NCBI RefSeq assembly: GCF_000317895.1
Contig: NC_019567.1
Location: forward strand, 682,001-746,000
Length of the DNA stretch: 64,000 nt
Direction of reading: 5' to 3'
Source of the DNA: Bdellovibrio bacteriovorus str. Tiberius
GTDB lineage: Bacteria; Bdellovibrionota; Bdellovibrionia; Bdellovibrionales; Bdellovibrionaceae
Shown here: piece after piece, positions 17,884 to 26,489 of the stretch
Layout of the letters: every line of letters starts with the position of its first letter
Position numbering within the stretch: the stretch's first letter is position 1
Program-made: the position numbers and the translations under genes
Notes under the pieces: generated by a model
Seen by the model: the letters and a program-made list of their open reading frames with translations, nothing else
Told to the model about the DNA's origin: nothing
The model's database searches: none

Positions 17884-17914
17884 TGATACTCGATTCTGTA
17901 CGCTGATACTCGAT
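17884..17914 (+). promoter_or_regulatory. Direct repeat TGATACTCGAT x2 upstream of the FKBP gene
   Basis: TGATACTCGAT occurs at 17884-17894 and again at 17904-17914, with start points exactly 20 bases apart, close to two helical turns. A partial copy (CGATACTG) follows at 17935. The repeats lie about 80-110 bases before the FKBP start codon, where an activator site would be expected. Confidence 0.4.
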
Positions 17915-17992
17915 ATTCGTTTCCTGGTAACTACCGATACTGAACCACAGGTGATTTCGTCCCAACAATGTTTCGCCAACAAAGGACATGCT

Positions 17993-18472
17993 ATGAACGT
18001 TCAGATTGTATCGTTTCACTGTGTTCTTAAAAACAAGCTGGGTAAGGTCATCAGTTCGACCTACAATCGTGATGTGCTGACTTCTTTGAATGGAGCTGAA
18101 GATCAGCTTCAGGCTCTTTCGAAGGGTTTGACGAACATCCGCAAGGGTGAAAAACGACAGATCGCTGTCAGGGCCGAAGAGGCCTACGGTTACTATGACA
18201 CTTCCAAGGTTTTAGAGATCTCCCGTGATTCCCTGGTGGGCGGCCGCAAGCTGCGTCTGGGGGAAAGTGTGATCTTCGCCAGAGAAGGTCATAAGGCTGA
18301 AAAATTCCGAGTCACAAAGCTGTCGCCGGATCAAATCACCCTGGATGGCAATCATCCCTTGGCCGGGCAGGATCTGATTTTCGAAATTGAAGCTTTGGAA
18401 GTTCGGGAAGCGACTCCGGAGGAAATTCGCGAATCGCTGCCGGACGAGGATGATGGCATGACTCTTCACTGA
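17993..18472 (+). CDS. FKBP-type peptidyl-prolyl isomerase, SlyD-like
   Basis: A protein of 159 residues from ATG 17993 with AAAGGA upstream. ALSKGLTNIRKGEKRQIAV and RAEEAYGYYD are the hallmark FKBP segments, followed by an inserted flap-like domain (VIFAREG to GNHPLAGQDLIFEIEALEVREAT). NHPLAGQDLIFE is the SlyD-type motif. The His-rich metal-binding tail of SlyD is absent. It acts as a cytoplasmic folding catalyst and chaperone; no signal peptide is seen. It has its own upstream region and a strong terminator, so it is likely monocistronic. Confidence 0.9.
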   Translation: MNVQIVSFHCVLKNKLGKVISSTYNRDVLTSLNGAEDQLQALSKGLTNIRKGEKRQIAVRAEEAYGYYDTSKVLEISRDSLVGGRKLRLGESVIFAREGHKAEKFRVTKLSPDQITLDGNHPLAGQDLIFEIEALEVREATPEEIRESLPDEDDGMTLH

Positions 18473-18476
18473 TACG

Positions 18477-18502
18477 AAAGGGCGCTGTGCGCCCTTTCTT
18501 TA
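18477..18502 (+). terminator. Rho-independent terminator of the FKBP gene
   Basis: A perfect 9-bp stem AAAGGGCGC / GCGCCCTTT around a TGT loop, followed by CTTTATT. It overlaps the last bases of the convergent gene that ends at 18500. Confidence 0.85.
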
Positions 18503-19345
18503 TTCGCAGCCCATGGCTGGGCCCAATTCGGTCTGGTAGGGAGGGCCCATTTTCCTGACCTGCTCGCAGCTGTTGTTGACCTTGTGAGCGCAGACTTTGA
18601 AGGTGGGCACACCTTGAGAACGCAGCGTTTTCAGGATTTCAACAGCGGCAGGGACACTTCGAATGTGACTTCTTAAGAACCAGTTGGTCAGACTGAGCGA
18701 ACCAATGCACAGATCCATGCTGATCTTCCAGTCGTTCATCTTTTCAATGAAGGCCGGACACTCATGATCCAAAGACTTTAGGATCAGGGCGTCGATTTCA
18801 GGTCTGGCGATCATTCTGTTGAAGCGTGATTCTGAAACTGACCCGATCATCTCGCGATCACAGCGGACAATAGCTGTCTCCATGGCTGAAACCGTAATGG
18901 GATTTTCTGGCTGAAGCAGCTGCCAAAGGGCGGTGGAGTTTCTATAGTCTTCGTCAAAGATTCCCACGATTGGCAGCAGTTCGTGCAGGACCAGCAAAGT
19001 CCTTTGTTTTTCGTTCAACTTTTTCCAGGCCGTTCGCGACATGACGATCTTTGGAGGAATGGCCAGAGGCTGGTTGACGGCGGCGACTTCGCGCCCATCC
19101 AGTGTCAGGGACTCGACGGAAGAAAACACCACTGACAGTCTTGCCTGATCCAGAACTTCACGTTTGATCGCAGCACCGTTTTCCAACGGCAGATTCAAAG
19201 GCAGCCGTTCCAGAGCCGAATCCAGGGCAATCAAAAACTCTGCAACAAAAGGGTCACCGCCGTTGGTTTCCTGACCGTCGTTCAGCGGCGAGGCCCACAC
19301 CGGGGAAAGCATTCCGATCAGCAGGAAAGACAAAATCAGTTTCAT
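18500..19345 (-). CDS. Secreted protein of unknown function with a HELLP motif
   Basis: A protein of 281 residues with a signal peptide (MKLILSFLLIGMLSPVWA). The central LVLHELLPIVGIFDEDYR resembles a metallopeptidase helix but lacks the full HExxH. C-terminal helices (EIDALILKSLDHECPAF, AVEILKTLRSQGVP) look ankyrin-like. Five cysteines lie in the second half. The gene overlaps the start of its upstream regulator gene by 4 bases (ATGA), so the pair is cotranscribed; pairing of TIGR02147 regulators with a secreted protein is something I believe is common in Bdellovibrio. The function is unknown. Confidence 0.75.
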   Translation of the reverse strand: MKLILSFLLIGMLSPVWASPLNDGQETNGGDPFVAEFLIALDSALERLPLNLPLENGAAIKREVLDQARLSVVFSSVESLTLDGREVAAVNQPLAIPPKIVMSRTAWKKLNEKQRTLLVLHELLPIVGIFDEDYRNSTALWQLLQPENPITVSAMETAIVRCDREMIGSVSESRFNRMIARPEIDALILKSLDHECPAFIEKMNDWKISMDLCIGSLSLTNWFLRSHIRSVPAAVEILKTLRSQGVPTFKVCAHKVNNSCEQVRKMGPPYQTELGPAMGCE

Positions 19346-20076
19346 AGAATCTCCTCTTTAACAGGATACAGGGCGCTGCTGAAGTTATAGACGGCATTCA
19401 GTTGATGTCTTCTTTTTTCAGCCAGGCGGTGAATGCGGTGGCGGGCTTCGCGGATGATGTCTTTAATGGCGGGAATATCGTCGGTATGAATGGCGACGGT
19501 CAGAGTGCTGTTGTCGCGTTTTTCCATGGGCACTTCTTCCAGGGCTTTTTGTGCCATCTCCAGATATTTTTTCTGCAGGCCCCGGCGCAGTTCGGTGGTG
19601 TAGGGAATGGTGACAGTGGTCAGATTTGAAGGCAGGTAGTTTCCGTTATCAGTGCTTCTGTGCAGAATTTTATGACTTTCCAGATACTCGATGGTCTTTT
19701 GGATCTGTTCTTCTGTCATGCCGAAAAGATCCGCCAGCGCCGACATGTTGCGGGTGGCATTAGGCAACTTCAGCGTTTCCAGCAGAATCGGGTGAACCCA
19801 GCTGTAGGTGGATTCAAAGAACTCTGAATTCAGCGGGTTGAACGAATTGGCGCCATTCACGACGCCCTTAAGCTGTTCAGTTTCTTCCGGCGTGAGCTTC
19901 ATGCAGTCCACCCACTTTTCGACGGTTTCATCTGAAGGGATGCGCAGACCGTTTAACACTTTGGATAAAGAGCTGGGGTCCGTCTTTAGCAAGCGGGCAA
20001 AGGATCTCAGAGAGAATTTGGGATTCTTCTCCTGACGTTTTTTTAACTGTAACTGCATAAACTGTTGGACTGTCAT
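19342..20076 (-). CDS. TIGR02147-family protein, putative transcriptional regulator
   Basis: A protein of 244 residues. The N-terminal part has a helix-turn-helix of the Xre/Cro kind (FSLRSFARLLKTDPSSLSKVLNG), then the TIGR02147/DUF4423 body with EFFESTYSWVHPILLETLKLP, MTEEQIQKTIEYLESHKIL and TLTVAIHTDDIPAIKDIIREARHRI. This family is expanded in predatory Bdellovibrio and in Fibrobacter and is generally thought to regulate transcription. It is divergent from the lipoprotein/fibre operon, whose shared 268-bp upstream region contains an inverted repeat, so it may control that operon and itself. Confidence 0.85.
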   Translation of the reverse strand: MTVQQFMQLQLKKRQEKNPKFSLRSFARLLKTDPSSLSKVLNGLRIPSDETVEKWVDCMKLTPEETEQLKGVVNGANSFNPLNSEFFESTYSWVHPILLETLKLPNATRNMSALADLFGMTEEQIQKTIEYLESHKILHRSTDNGNYLPSNLTTVTIPYTTELRRGLQKKYLEMAQKALEEVPMEKRDNSTLTVAIHTDDIPAIKDIIREARHRIHRLAEKRRHQLNAVYNFSSALYPVKEEIL

Positions 20077-20138
20077 GGAGCAATTAATTCATGACTATGA
20101 TTCGCTTTAAAACAAAAAAGTGAAATGAAGCGTGGAAT

Positions 20139-20160
20139 TGTGGCTTTAACGCGAGCCACA
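20139..20160. promoter_or_regulatory. Inverted repeat TGTGGCT-N8-AGCCACA in the divergent region
   Basis: TGTGGCT (20139-20145) and AGCCACA (20154-20160) form a perfect 7-bp dyad in the space between the TIGR02147 regulator and the lipoprotein/fibre operon. Dyads with this spacing often bind dimeric repressors or activators. It has no T-tract, so it is not a terminator. The rest of 20077-20344 shows only AT-rich sequence and a possible -10 (TATAGA, 20305-20310). Confidence 0.4.
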
Positions 20161-20344
20161 TTGTGCGTTGCGATGCGCTTGGGGAGCGGATTTGAGGGCT
20201 GGACGAAAGGCTTCTCAGTTCGTTCTCAGCTCCGTTTTAAATGCATTTCTACAACATAATGTGGCGACGAAATAGAGCAACACTGAGAAAAACCCGAACC
20301 TTTCTATAGATTTGAATGCAGTACGTTTTACGACGGAGTCAGGG

Positions 20345-20596
20345 ATGTTTTGGGTTGTGACTTTAACAATGTCAGTTCTGATGTTTTCTGCCAGTGGATG
20401 TTCGCTGGAGGCCAACATCAGTGACTTGAACCAGCAGGTGCTGCCGGCGCCCGCAGCTGTCCGTCACGACAAAGACTATCAAAATACAGAATTGGCCGTA
20501 TCAGGCCATTATCAAGTTCAAGGTCAAATTGCAGAAACAACGGAAAGACGGAATAGCGGGAACTACGTTGTAGAAGGAGTTATCGCTTATGAATAG
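20345..20596 (+). CDS. Small lipoprotein encoded ahead of the giant fibre
   Basis: A protein of 83 residues from ATG 20345 (GGAGTCAGGG just upstream). A lipoprotein signal peptide ends at the lipobox-like FSASGC. The mature part has two similar segments, ELAVSGHYQVQGQIAE and RNSGNYVVEGVIAYE, suggesting short beta repeats. An upstream in-frame ATG at 20312 is less likely because it would add a polar stretch before the signal. Its last 8 bases overlap the fibre start, so the two are translationally coupled; it may anchor or help export the fibre. Confidence 0.7.
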   Translation: MFWVVTLTMSVLMFSASGCSLEANISDLNQQVLPAPAAVRHDKDYQNTELAVSGHYQVQGQIAETTERRNSGNYVVEGVIAYE

Positions 20597-23500
20597 ATCC
20601 AAAATTCTGATTTTGAATCTGTTGTTGTTTTCGTCCGTGGCTTTGGCACAAACCAATGGCAACAAAGGGATCACCTTTCAGGGGGTGATCAAGGACAACT
20701 CCAATCCCTCCAGTCCCGCGTTTCCCACTGTGACCTCCAATGTGGTGGTGCAGATCCTGGGTGTTCGCAGCGATGGCAATTCCTGCATTCTGTGGGAAGA
20801 AATGCACTCGGGTGTGCAAATTGAAAAGGGTTATCTTTATCTTGTCGTCGGGCGCGGGAGTAAAACCGCTCAGCCGACTTTAAGCTTTAAAGACGTCTTT
20901 AACGACAAGCCTAAAACCAGTCTGACGTGTTCAAATGGATTTACCGATTACACGCCGCTGGCGACTGACAGTCGCAAACTGCGCGTCGTGGTCAGCAGCC
21001 TGGGTATCACTGCTGACTTTAATATGCGGTCGGCTCCGTTGGCTGTGCATTCTGAAACTGCAGGAAGTGCGGAAGCTCTGAATGGCAAAGCCAGTGCCGA
21101 CTTTATTAACGTGAATACGCCAAGCGGGTTGACTCAAGCAGCAGCAGAGTCCTGGTTTGGCAGCACCATGATGGCCGATATTCTGGCGGGGACTTACGTG
21201 GCCCCCACGGCAACCACCGCCGGCAATGTGACCGGGGTTGTGGCTGTGGGTAACGGTGGAACCGGGGCCAGCACCGCCGCGGGTGCTCGGACAAACCTGG
21301 GCCTGGGACCTTTGGCAGTGATGAATCCCACAGGGACGGCGGATGCCACCACGTATCTTCGTGGAGACGGCACTTGGGCCGGGTTGCCATCAGCGCCGAC
21401 TCTGGCGGGTGACGTCAGTGGGTCCGTGGGCGCAAACACCGTTGATAAGATCAAAGGCACGGCGGTGAATACAACGGCTTTGGCTGACGGCCACTTCCTG
21501 CGCTTTGAGAGCGGAGCCTGGATCAACGGCGCCTTGGTGGCGGCGGATGTCCCGGCTTTGGATTGGGCCAAGATCACCACGGGGAAACCTACGAACTTGG
21601 CAGGGTACGGGATCACTGATGCCGTCAGTAAAAACGGCGACACCATGGCCGGCGCCTTGAACATGGGTTCTAACGACGTGACTGCAACAGGCTATGTTTT
21701 GATGAGCCCGCAGCGCGCGTTGGGTTTGGGAACATACACGAATGCGCAAGAAGCCACTTTGACAGGCGGACTTTCAGCCGCTCACAAAGGTTACACTTGG
21801 TACAACAGTGAAGCTCATCAGGTGAAATTCTGGAATGGAACGACTGTGCAGGCTTTGGGTGTTGCAGGTTCCGGGATCACCAGCATTGGTGGTCAGACGG
21901 GTGGTGCGCAAGCGTTTGCGACCGGCACCGTGGGCACGGCTCCTGCCTGGTCTTCGGGTTCTGACACTCACACTTTGAATATTCCTATGGCCGCGACGGG
22001 TTCGGTGACGGCGGGTTTACTGAGCAACGCCGACTATGCGGCTTTCGCGGCGAAGCTGGGAACAGCGACCAACTTTGGCGGCGATGTCACCGGGACTTAT
22101 AACGCCATCACTCTGAATACGGTGCCGATTGCCAAAGGTGGTACGGGACAAACCACAGCGACAGCGGCCTTCGGTGCGTTGTCTCCGTTAACCACCAAAG
22201 GGGATGTGCTTGTGCATGATGGAACGGCCAACCTGCGTATGGCGGTGGGTTCCGACGGCAAGGCGTTGATCGCCGACAGCGCCGAAGCTGCCGGAGTTAA
22301 ATGGGGCGACATTTTCGCCACCGATTTGCTTTCTATGGTGACCACGGGAATCGTTCAGCGTAATGGGGCGGGATCTTATTCTGCGGTGACGGTGAATGGG
22401 CCGTTGACTTATTCCTCCGGAGCTTTGGGTGTGAACGTCGGCACGGGCGCTGGCAGCGTGGCTGCGGGGGATGATGCCCGCATCACAGGTGCTTTGCAGC
22501 GCAGTGGTGGCACCATGACTGGCGTCCTGGGTTTGGGAACTTACTCCAATGCGCAGGAAGCCACTTTGGTGGGGACTTTGAATGCGACCCACAAAGGTTA
22601 TGCCTGGTTTAACAGTGACGCCAATCAAGTGAAAATCTGGAATGGGTCAGCGGCCCAAGCGCTGGGCATTGCCGGTTCCGGTATCACTTCCTTTGGCGGG
22701 CAATCGGGGAATTCGCAGTCCTTGGCCATTGGTGCGACCGGCACCTCGCCAGCGTGGAGTTCGGCTTCAGACACGCACACCTTGAATATCCCGATGGCTT
22801 CTGCCGCGAGTGTGACCGCGGGTCTTTTAAGCAAAACAGACTACGATGCCTTTGCAGCAAAGCAGGCCGCAGGAAATTACGTGACCGCGTTGACCGGGGA
22901 TGTGACGGCGGCGGGACCTGGTTCTGCGGCGGCAACAATCGCCGCAGACGCGGTGACTTCGGCGAAGATCGCCAATGGCACTATAGTTGGTGCGGATATG
23001 GACTTTACCGGAGTCAACACGGCGACGACTTCGTTTGCAATGAAAGACGGCACCGGCAAGTTCTTTAATTTCGCGTGCGCGACGACTGGCCACGTTCCAA
23101 CGTGGACCGTGGCGGGCTTTGTCTGTCAGGCGGCGGCTTCGGGGGACTTTAAAGCAGATGGCACGGTGAACATGACGGGGCCGTTAAAGGCCGTGGTCGG
23201 CTCGGCGGCAGCTCCAGGCTACACTTTTGTTGGAGACACCAACACGGGCATGTTCGGTGCGGCGGCGGATGCTCTAGGATTTTCCACTGCCGGTGTTGAG
23301 AGGATGAGGCTTGATGGCTCCGGGATGACGGTGCAGGGGCCCAGTTCGTTTCTTGTTGTTAAAGATACAGTTTCGGGTGGGGACACTGAAAGCGGTCTTT
23401 TCATTGAGGGTGATGGGGCCACTGGAGGACTGACAGCTTTGTCTGATGGGTATAGCAATCATCCGGCATGGGCCGATTCATTGATGCTGTATTCTGATAC

Positions 23501-26468
23501 AGTCAATTCTGGTGGTTTAAGACTTCATGCTAACGCCGGAAATATCACCTTAAGTAATGGCTGGTCGCCCAATGTAGACCGGATGGTGCTTTTGCCTTCT
23601 GGAAATGTCGGTATCGGCACCTTAACTCCGGGTTCTGCCTTGGAAGTGAAAGGTGAGATCAGAACATCAGGAACAACCTCCGGCTATACGGGCTTTAGAG
23701 CTCCCGCATCCGGAAATAATATCACTTATACTCTTCCCAGCGCTGACGGCACCAATAACCAGGTTTTGACCACCAATGGTTCCGGCACGCTGTCGTGGAC
23801 CAGCCCCGCAGCTGGCGGAATCACGTCCCTGGGCGGATTGACAGCAGGGACACAGACTTTTGCGATCGGCACCAGTGGAAATGCGCCGGCATTTAGTTCA
23901 GCGACCAGCACACACACATTGAATATTCCAATGGCTTCTACGGCATCGGTGACCGCGGGGCTTATTTCCAAAACAGATTATGACTCTTTCGCTGCAAAGC
24001 AGGCTGCAGGAAATTATGTGACAGCCCTGACCGGTGACGTCACGGCCACAGGTCCCGGGTCAGTAGCAGCGACAATTGCGGCAAATGCGGTGACGTCGGC
24101 CAAGATTGCCAATGGCACGATTGTCGGCGCGGATCTGGATTTCACGGGAGTGAACACCGCAACGACTTCGTTTGCCATGAAAGACAGCACTGGCAAGTTC
24201 TACAACTTCGCCTGTGCGACCACGAGCCATGTTCCGACTTGGACAGCAACTGGCTTTGTCTGCCAGGCGCCTGGGGCGAATATCACTTCAGGAAATGTGA
24301 CGACGGCCTTGGGGTACACTCCGGTGAATGACGCTGGAGACACTATGACCGGGGATTTGACCTTTGATGCGACCAAAGGGATTTACTTCAAAGACTCATC
24401 GGGGCCAGAGAAAGTATATTTAAAAGCACCGACGGCTTTGGCCGCCAGTTACAATCTGACCTGGCCAGCGGCGGTGCCGACAGCGGGGCAATCCCTGCAG
24501 TCCGATGCTTCGGGGAATTTAAGCTGGTACACGCCCAGTGCTGGTGCGGGCGATTTCAAAGCTGACGGTACAGTGAATATGACCGGCACCTTGAAAGCGG
24601 TTGCGGGAACCGCCGCGGCTCCGGGTTACGCTCTGGTTGGTGACACCAACACCGGTATGTTCGGTGCGGCGGCCGACACGCTTGGTTTAGCTACGGCGGG
24701 TGTTGAAAGAATGAGGCTCGGTGCTACTGGGATGACCGTTTCGGGGACTTCCGATGACAACGTAAGCCTGAGTGTTGAAAGCCCGGATAACTTTTCCGGA
24801 TATTCCACCAAGATGCAGATCACAGACTATGGTGGCGCGGGGGCCGTGGGGCTGTGGATTCAAAATGCGGGTGGCACCAAAGCTTCTCCGACAGCAACAA
24901 CGGCAGGAACGATCATCGGAAGACTTTGGTATTCGGGATATGCTACTGGCTTCCGGCCGGCGGCGGGTATCAACGTCACTGCCCATCAGAATTTCACAGC
25001 AACCAATACGCCGACGAACATGCTTTTCTATACGGGCCCGGTGGGAAGTTCCACGGCCTTGGAGCGCATGAGAATTGACTACGCTGGTAACGTCGGTATC
25101 GGCACGGTAGCTCCGGGCTCCGCGTTGGATGTGAAAGGCGAAATCAGAACATCAGGAGCAACTTCTGGTTATTCAGGATTCAGGGCACCGGCTTCCGGGA
25201 ACAACATCACTTACACTTTGCCCGGAGCAGATGGCAGTGCCAATCAGGTTCTGACGACGAATGGATCAGGCACACTTTCGTGGACGACTCCCGCGGCAGG
25301 AGGCATCACTTCACTGGGTGGTTTGACTGCGGCAACGCAGACATTTGCAATTGGTACTGCGGGAACAGCCCCGGCCTTCAGTTCGGCCACCAGCACGCAT
25401 ACTTTGAATATTCCGATGGCGTCGACAGCCACCGTGACAGCGGGTCTGATCAGTAAAACGGACTATGACAACTTCAATGGCAAGTTTGCTGCCACTGTAA
25501 CCTCGCCCTTGGCAGGTCAACATATTCGTTACAATGGCTCAACCTGGGTGAACGCACTGGTGGCTTTGTCGTCAGATGTGACGGGGACTTTGTCCATTGC
25601 CAACGGCGGTACCGGCGCTACCAGCGCGGGATCGGCCCGGACAAGTTTGGGCATCGGATCTGCCGGTACAAGAGACACGGGGGCAGTTTCTGGAAATGTG
25701 CCGCTGGTGGGGGTCTCAGGGATCACGGCGAACAAGATGTGTACTTCGGATGGGACCAGTTCGATCATTTGTAACACGAACATTCCCACCAGCCAGTGGG
25801 GAGTCTCGGGTTCCGACATCTACTATAACGCGGGCAAGGTGGCCATCGGCACCACAGTTGCGGATCGCAATTTGACCGTAACGAACAACTCTTCGGGGCA
25901 GGGGCCGATCAGCGTTCAGAACAATAGCGGCAGCGGAGTAAGCTCAGTCGAGTTCTTTAATAGCAGTGGTGGGCCGGAAGGTTTCGTGGGCTGGGGGAAC
26001 AGCAGTGCCAGCGGTGTTTCCAATACTGTTGTTCTTGGATCTAATGGAGTAAGACAAGTGGCTTTGTTTACCAATAACACCAAAGTTCTTACGGCTTATT
26101 CTTCGGGGAATGTCGGAATTGGCGTGGCTGGTGATCCGGACGTAAAACTGAAGGTCAATGGAACGATCGCTTCGGCTCAGGTGAATGACTTAAGCCCGAT
26201 GAGCTTCGATCTTTCACTCGGAAATTTCCAGCACACTTCGACGGGCTGTTCTGGAACTTCGTGGGATCTGGTGAACATGGCGGAAGGTGCGACGTACACC
26301 ATCGCCGTACAAAATAACACACACACGGGTGCCTGCAGTTTCACGAATTCAGGTTCGACGTTCCGTTACCAGCCCGCCAATGCCACACCGGGTGTGGGGC
26401 ATGTGATCTATTCCTTTATGAAGGTGGGAACAGTTGTCTATGTTTCGTGGGTTGAAGGCTTTAACTAA
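20589..26468 (+). CDS. Giant repetitive fibre/adhesin-like protein (1959 aa)
   Basis: It has a Sec signal peptide (MNRSKILILNLLLFSSVALA) and then a globular N-domain (GITFQGVIKDNSNPSSPAFP, with cysteines), common to Bdellovibrio fibre-like proteins. About 1700 residues of collagen- and phage-fibre-like repeats follow, with GNVGIGT motifs and paired blocks such as THTLNIPMA and DFKADGTVNMTG. The C-terminus is not an S74 chaperone but a small domain with two cysteines (STGCSGTSWDLVNMAEG ... ACSFTNSGSTF). The architecture matches mosaic adhesive trimeric (MAT) fibres proposed to recognise prey. It is coupled to a lipoprotein upstream and an NHL-propeller gene downstream. The assignment is by architecture; ligand and location are unknown. 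Confidence 0.85.
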   Translation: MNRSKILILNLLLFSSVALAQTNGNKGITFQGVIKDNSNPSSPAFPTVTSNVVVQILGVRSDGNSCILWEEMHSGVQIEKGYLYLVVGRGSKTAQPTLSFKDVFNDKPKTSLTCSNGFTDYTPLATDSRKLRVVVSSLGITADFNMRSAPLAVHSETAGSAEALNGKASADFINVNTPSGLTQAAAESWFGSTMMADILAGTYVAPTATTAGNVTGVVAVGNGGTGASTAAGARTNLGLGPLAVMNPTGTADATTYLRGDGTWAGLPSAPTLAGDVSGSVGANTVDKIKGTAVNTTALADGHFLRFESGAWINGALVAADVPALDWAKITTGKPTNLAGYGITDAVSKNGDTMAGALNMGSNDVTATGYVLMSPQRALGLGTYTNAQEATLTGGLSAAHKGYTWYNSEAHQVKFWNGTTVQALGVAGSGITSIGGQTGGAQAFATGTVGTAPAWSSGSDTHTLNIPMAATGSVTAGLLSNADYAAFAAKLGTATNFGGDVTGTYNAITLNTVPIAKGGTGQTTATAAFGALSPLTTKGDVLVHDGTANLRMAVGSDGKALIADSAEAAGVKWGDIFATDLLSMVTTGIVQRNGAGSYSAVTVNGPLTYSSGALGVNVGTGAGSVAAGDDARITGALQRSGGTMTGVLGLGTYSNAQEATLVGTLNATHKGYAWFNSDANQVKIWNGSAAQALGIAGSGITSFGGQSGNSQSLAIGATGTSPAWSSASDTHTLNIPMASAASVTAGLLSKTDYDAFAAKQAAGNYVTALTGDVTAAGPGSAAATIAADAVTSAKIANGTIVGADMDFTGVNTATTSFAMKDGTGKFFNFACATTGHVPTWTVAGFVCQAAASGDFKADGTVNMTGPLKAVVGSAAAPGYTFVGDTNTGMFGAAADALGFSTAGVERMRLDGSGMTVQGPSSFLVVKDTVSGGDTESGLFIEGDGATGGLTALSDGYSNHPAWADSLMLYSDTVNSGGLRLHANAGNITLSNGWSPNVDRMVLLPSGNVGIGTLTPGSALEVKGEIRTSGTTSGYTGFRAPASGNNITYTLPSADGTNNQVLTTNGSGTLSWTSPAAGGITSLGGLTAGTQTFAIGTSGNAPAFSSATSTHTLNIPMASTASVTAGLISKTDYDSFAAKQAAGNYVTALTGDVTATGPGSVAATIAANAVTSAKIANGTIVGADLDFTGVNTATTSFAMKDSTGKFYNFACATTSHVPTWTATGFVCQAPGANITSGNVTTALGYTPVNDAGDTMTGDLTFDATKGIYFKDSSGPEKVYLKAPTALAASYNLTWPAAVPTAGQSLQSDASGNLSWYTPSAGAGDFKADGTVNMTGTLKAVAGTAAAPGYALVGDTNTGMFGAAADTLGLATAGVERMRLGATGMTVSGTSDDNVSLSVESPDNFSGYSTKMQITDYGGAGAVGLWIQNAGGTKASPTATTAGTIIGRLWYSGYATGFRPAAGINVTAHQNFTATNTPTNMLFYTGPVGSSTALERMRIDYAGNVGIGTVAPGSALDVKGEIRTSGATSGYSGFRAPASGNNITYTLPGADGSANQVLTTNGSGTLSWTTPAAGGITSLGGLTAATQTFAIGTAGTAPAFSSATSTHTLNIPMASTATVTAGLISKTDYDNFNGKFAATVTSPLAGQHIRYNGSTWVNALVALSSDVTGTLSIANGGTGATSAGSARTSLGIGSAGTRDTGAVSGNVPLVGVSGITANKMCTSDGTSSIICNTNIPTSQWGVSGSDIYYNAGKVAIGTTVADRNLTVTNNSSGQGPISVQNNSGSGVSSVEFFNSSGGPEGFVGWGNSSASGVSNTVVLGSNGVRQVALFTNNTKVLTAYSSGNVGIGVAGDPDVKLKVNGTIASAQVNDLSPMSFDLSLGNFQHTSTGCSGTSWDLVNMAEGATYTIAVQNNTHTGACSFTNSGSTFRYQPANATPGVGHVIYSFMKVGTVVYVSWVEGFN
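21864..25485 (+). repeat. Internal duplications within the giant fibre gene
   Basis: A module of about 190 bp encoding GSGITSxGG ... THTLNIPMA ... SVTAGL occurs four times: 21864-22055, 22671-22862, 23811-23999 and 25296-25485. Copies two and three continue in parallel for about 460 bp in all (22671-23131 and 23811-24268), sharing YVTALTGDVTA and NTATTSFAMKD. A DFKADGTVNM block repeats near 23140 and 24550, and a GSALxVKGEIRTSG block near 23630 and 25120. The pattern suggests growth of the fibre by tandem duplication. Confidence 0.8.
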
Positions 26469-26489
26469 GTGGCAGGATCCGGGGGGAGA

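Noticed and set aside
21864-25485. CRISPR array in the repeated part of the fibre gene
   Set aside because: Repeats are long, in frame, divergent and coding; there are no short identical repeats with unique spacers.
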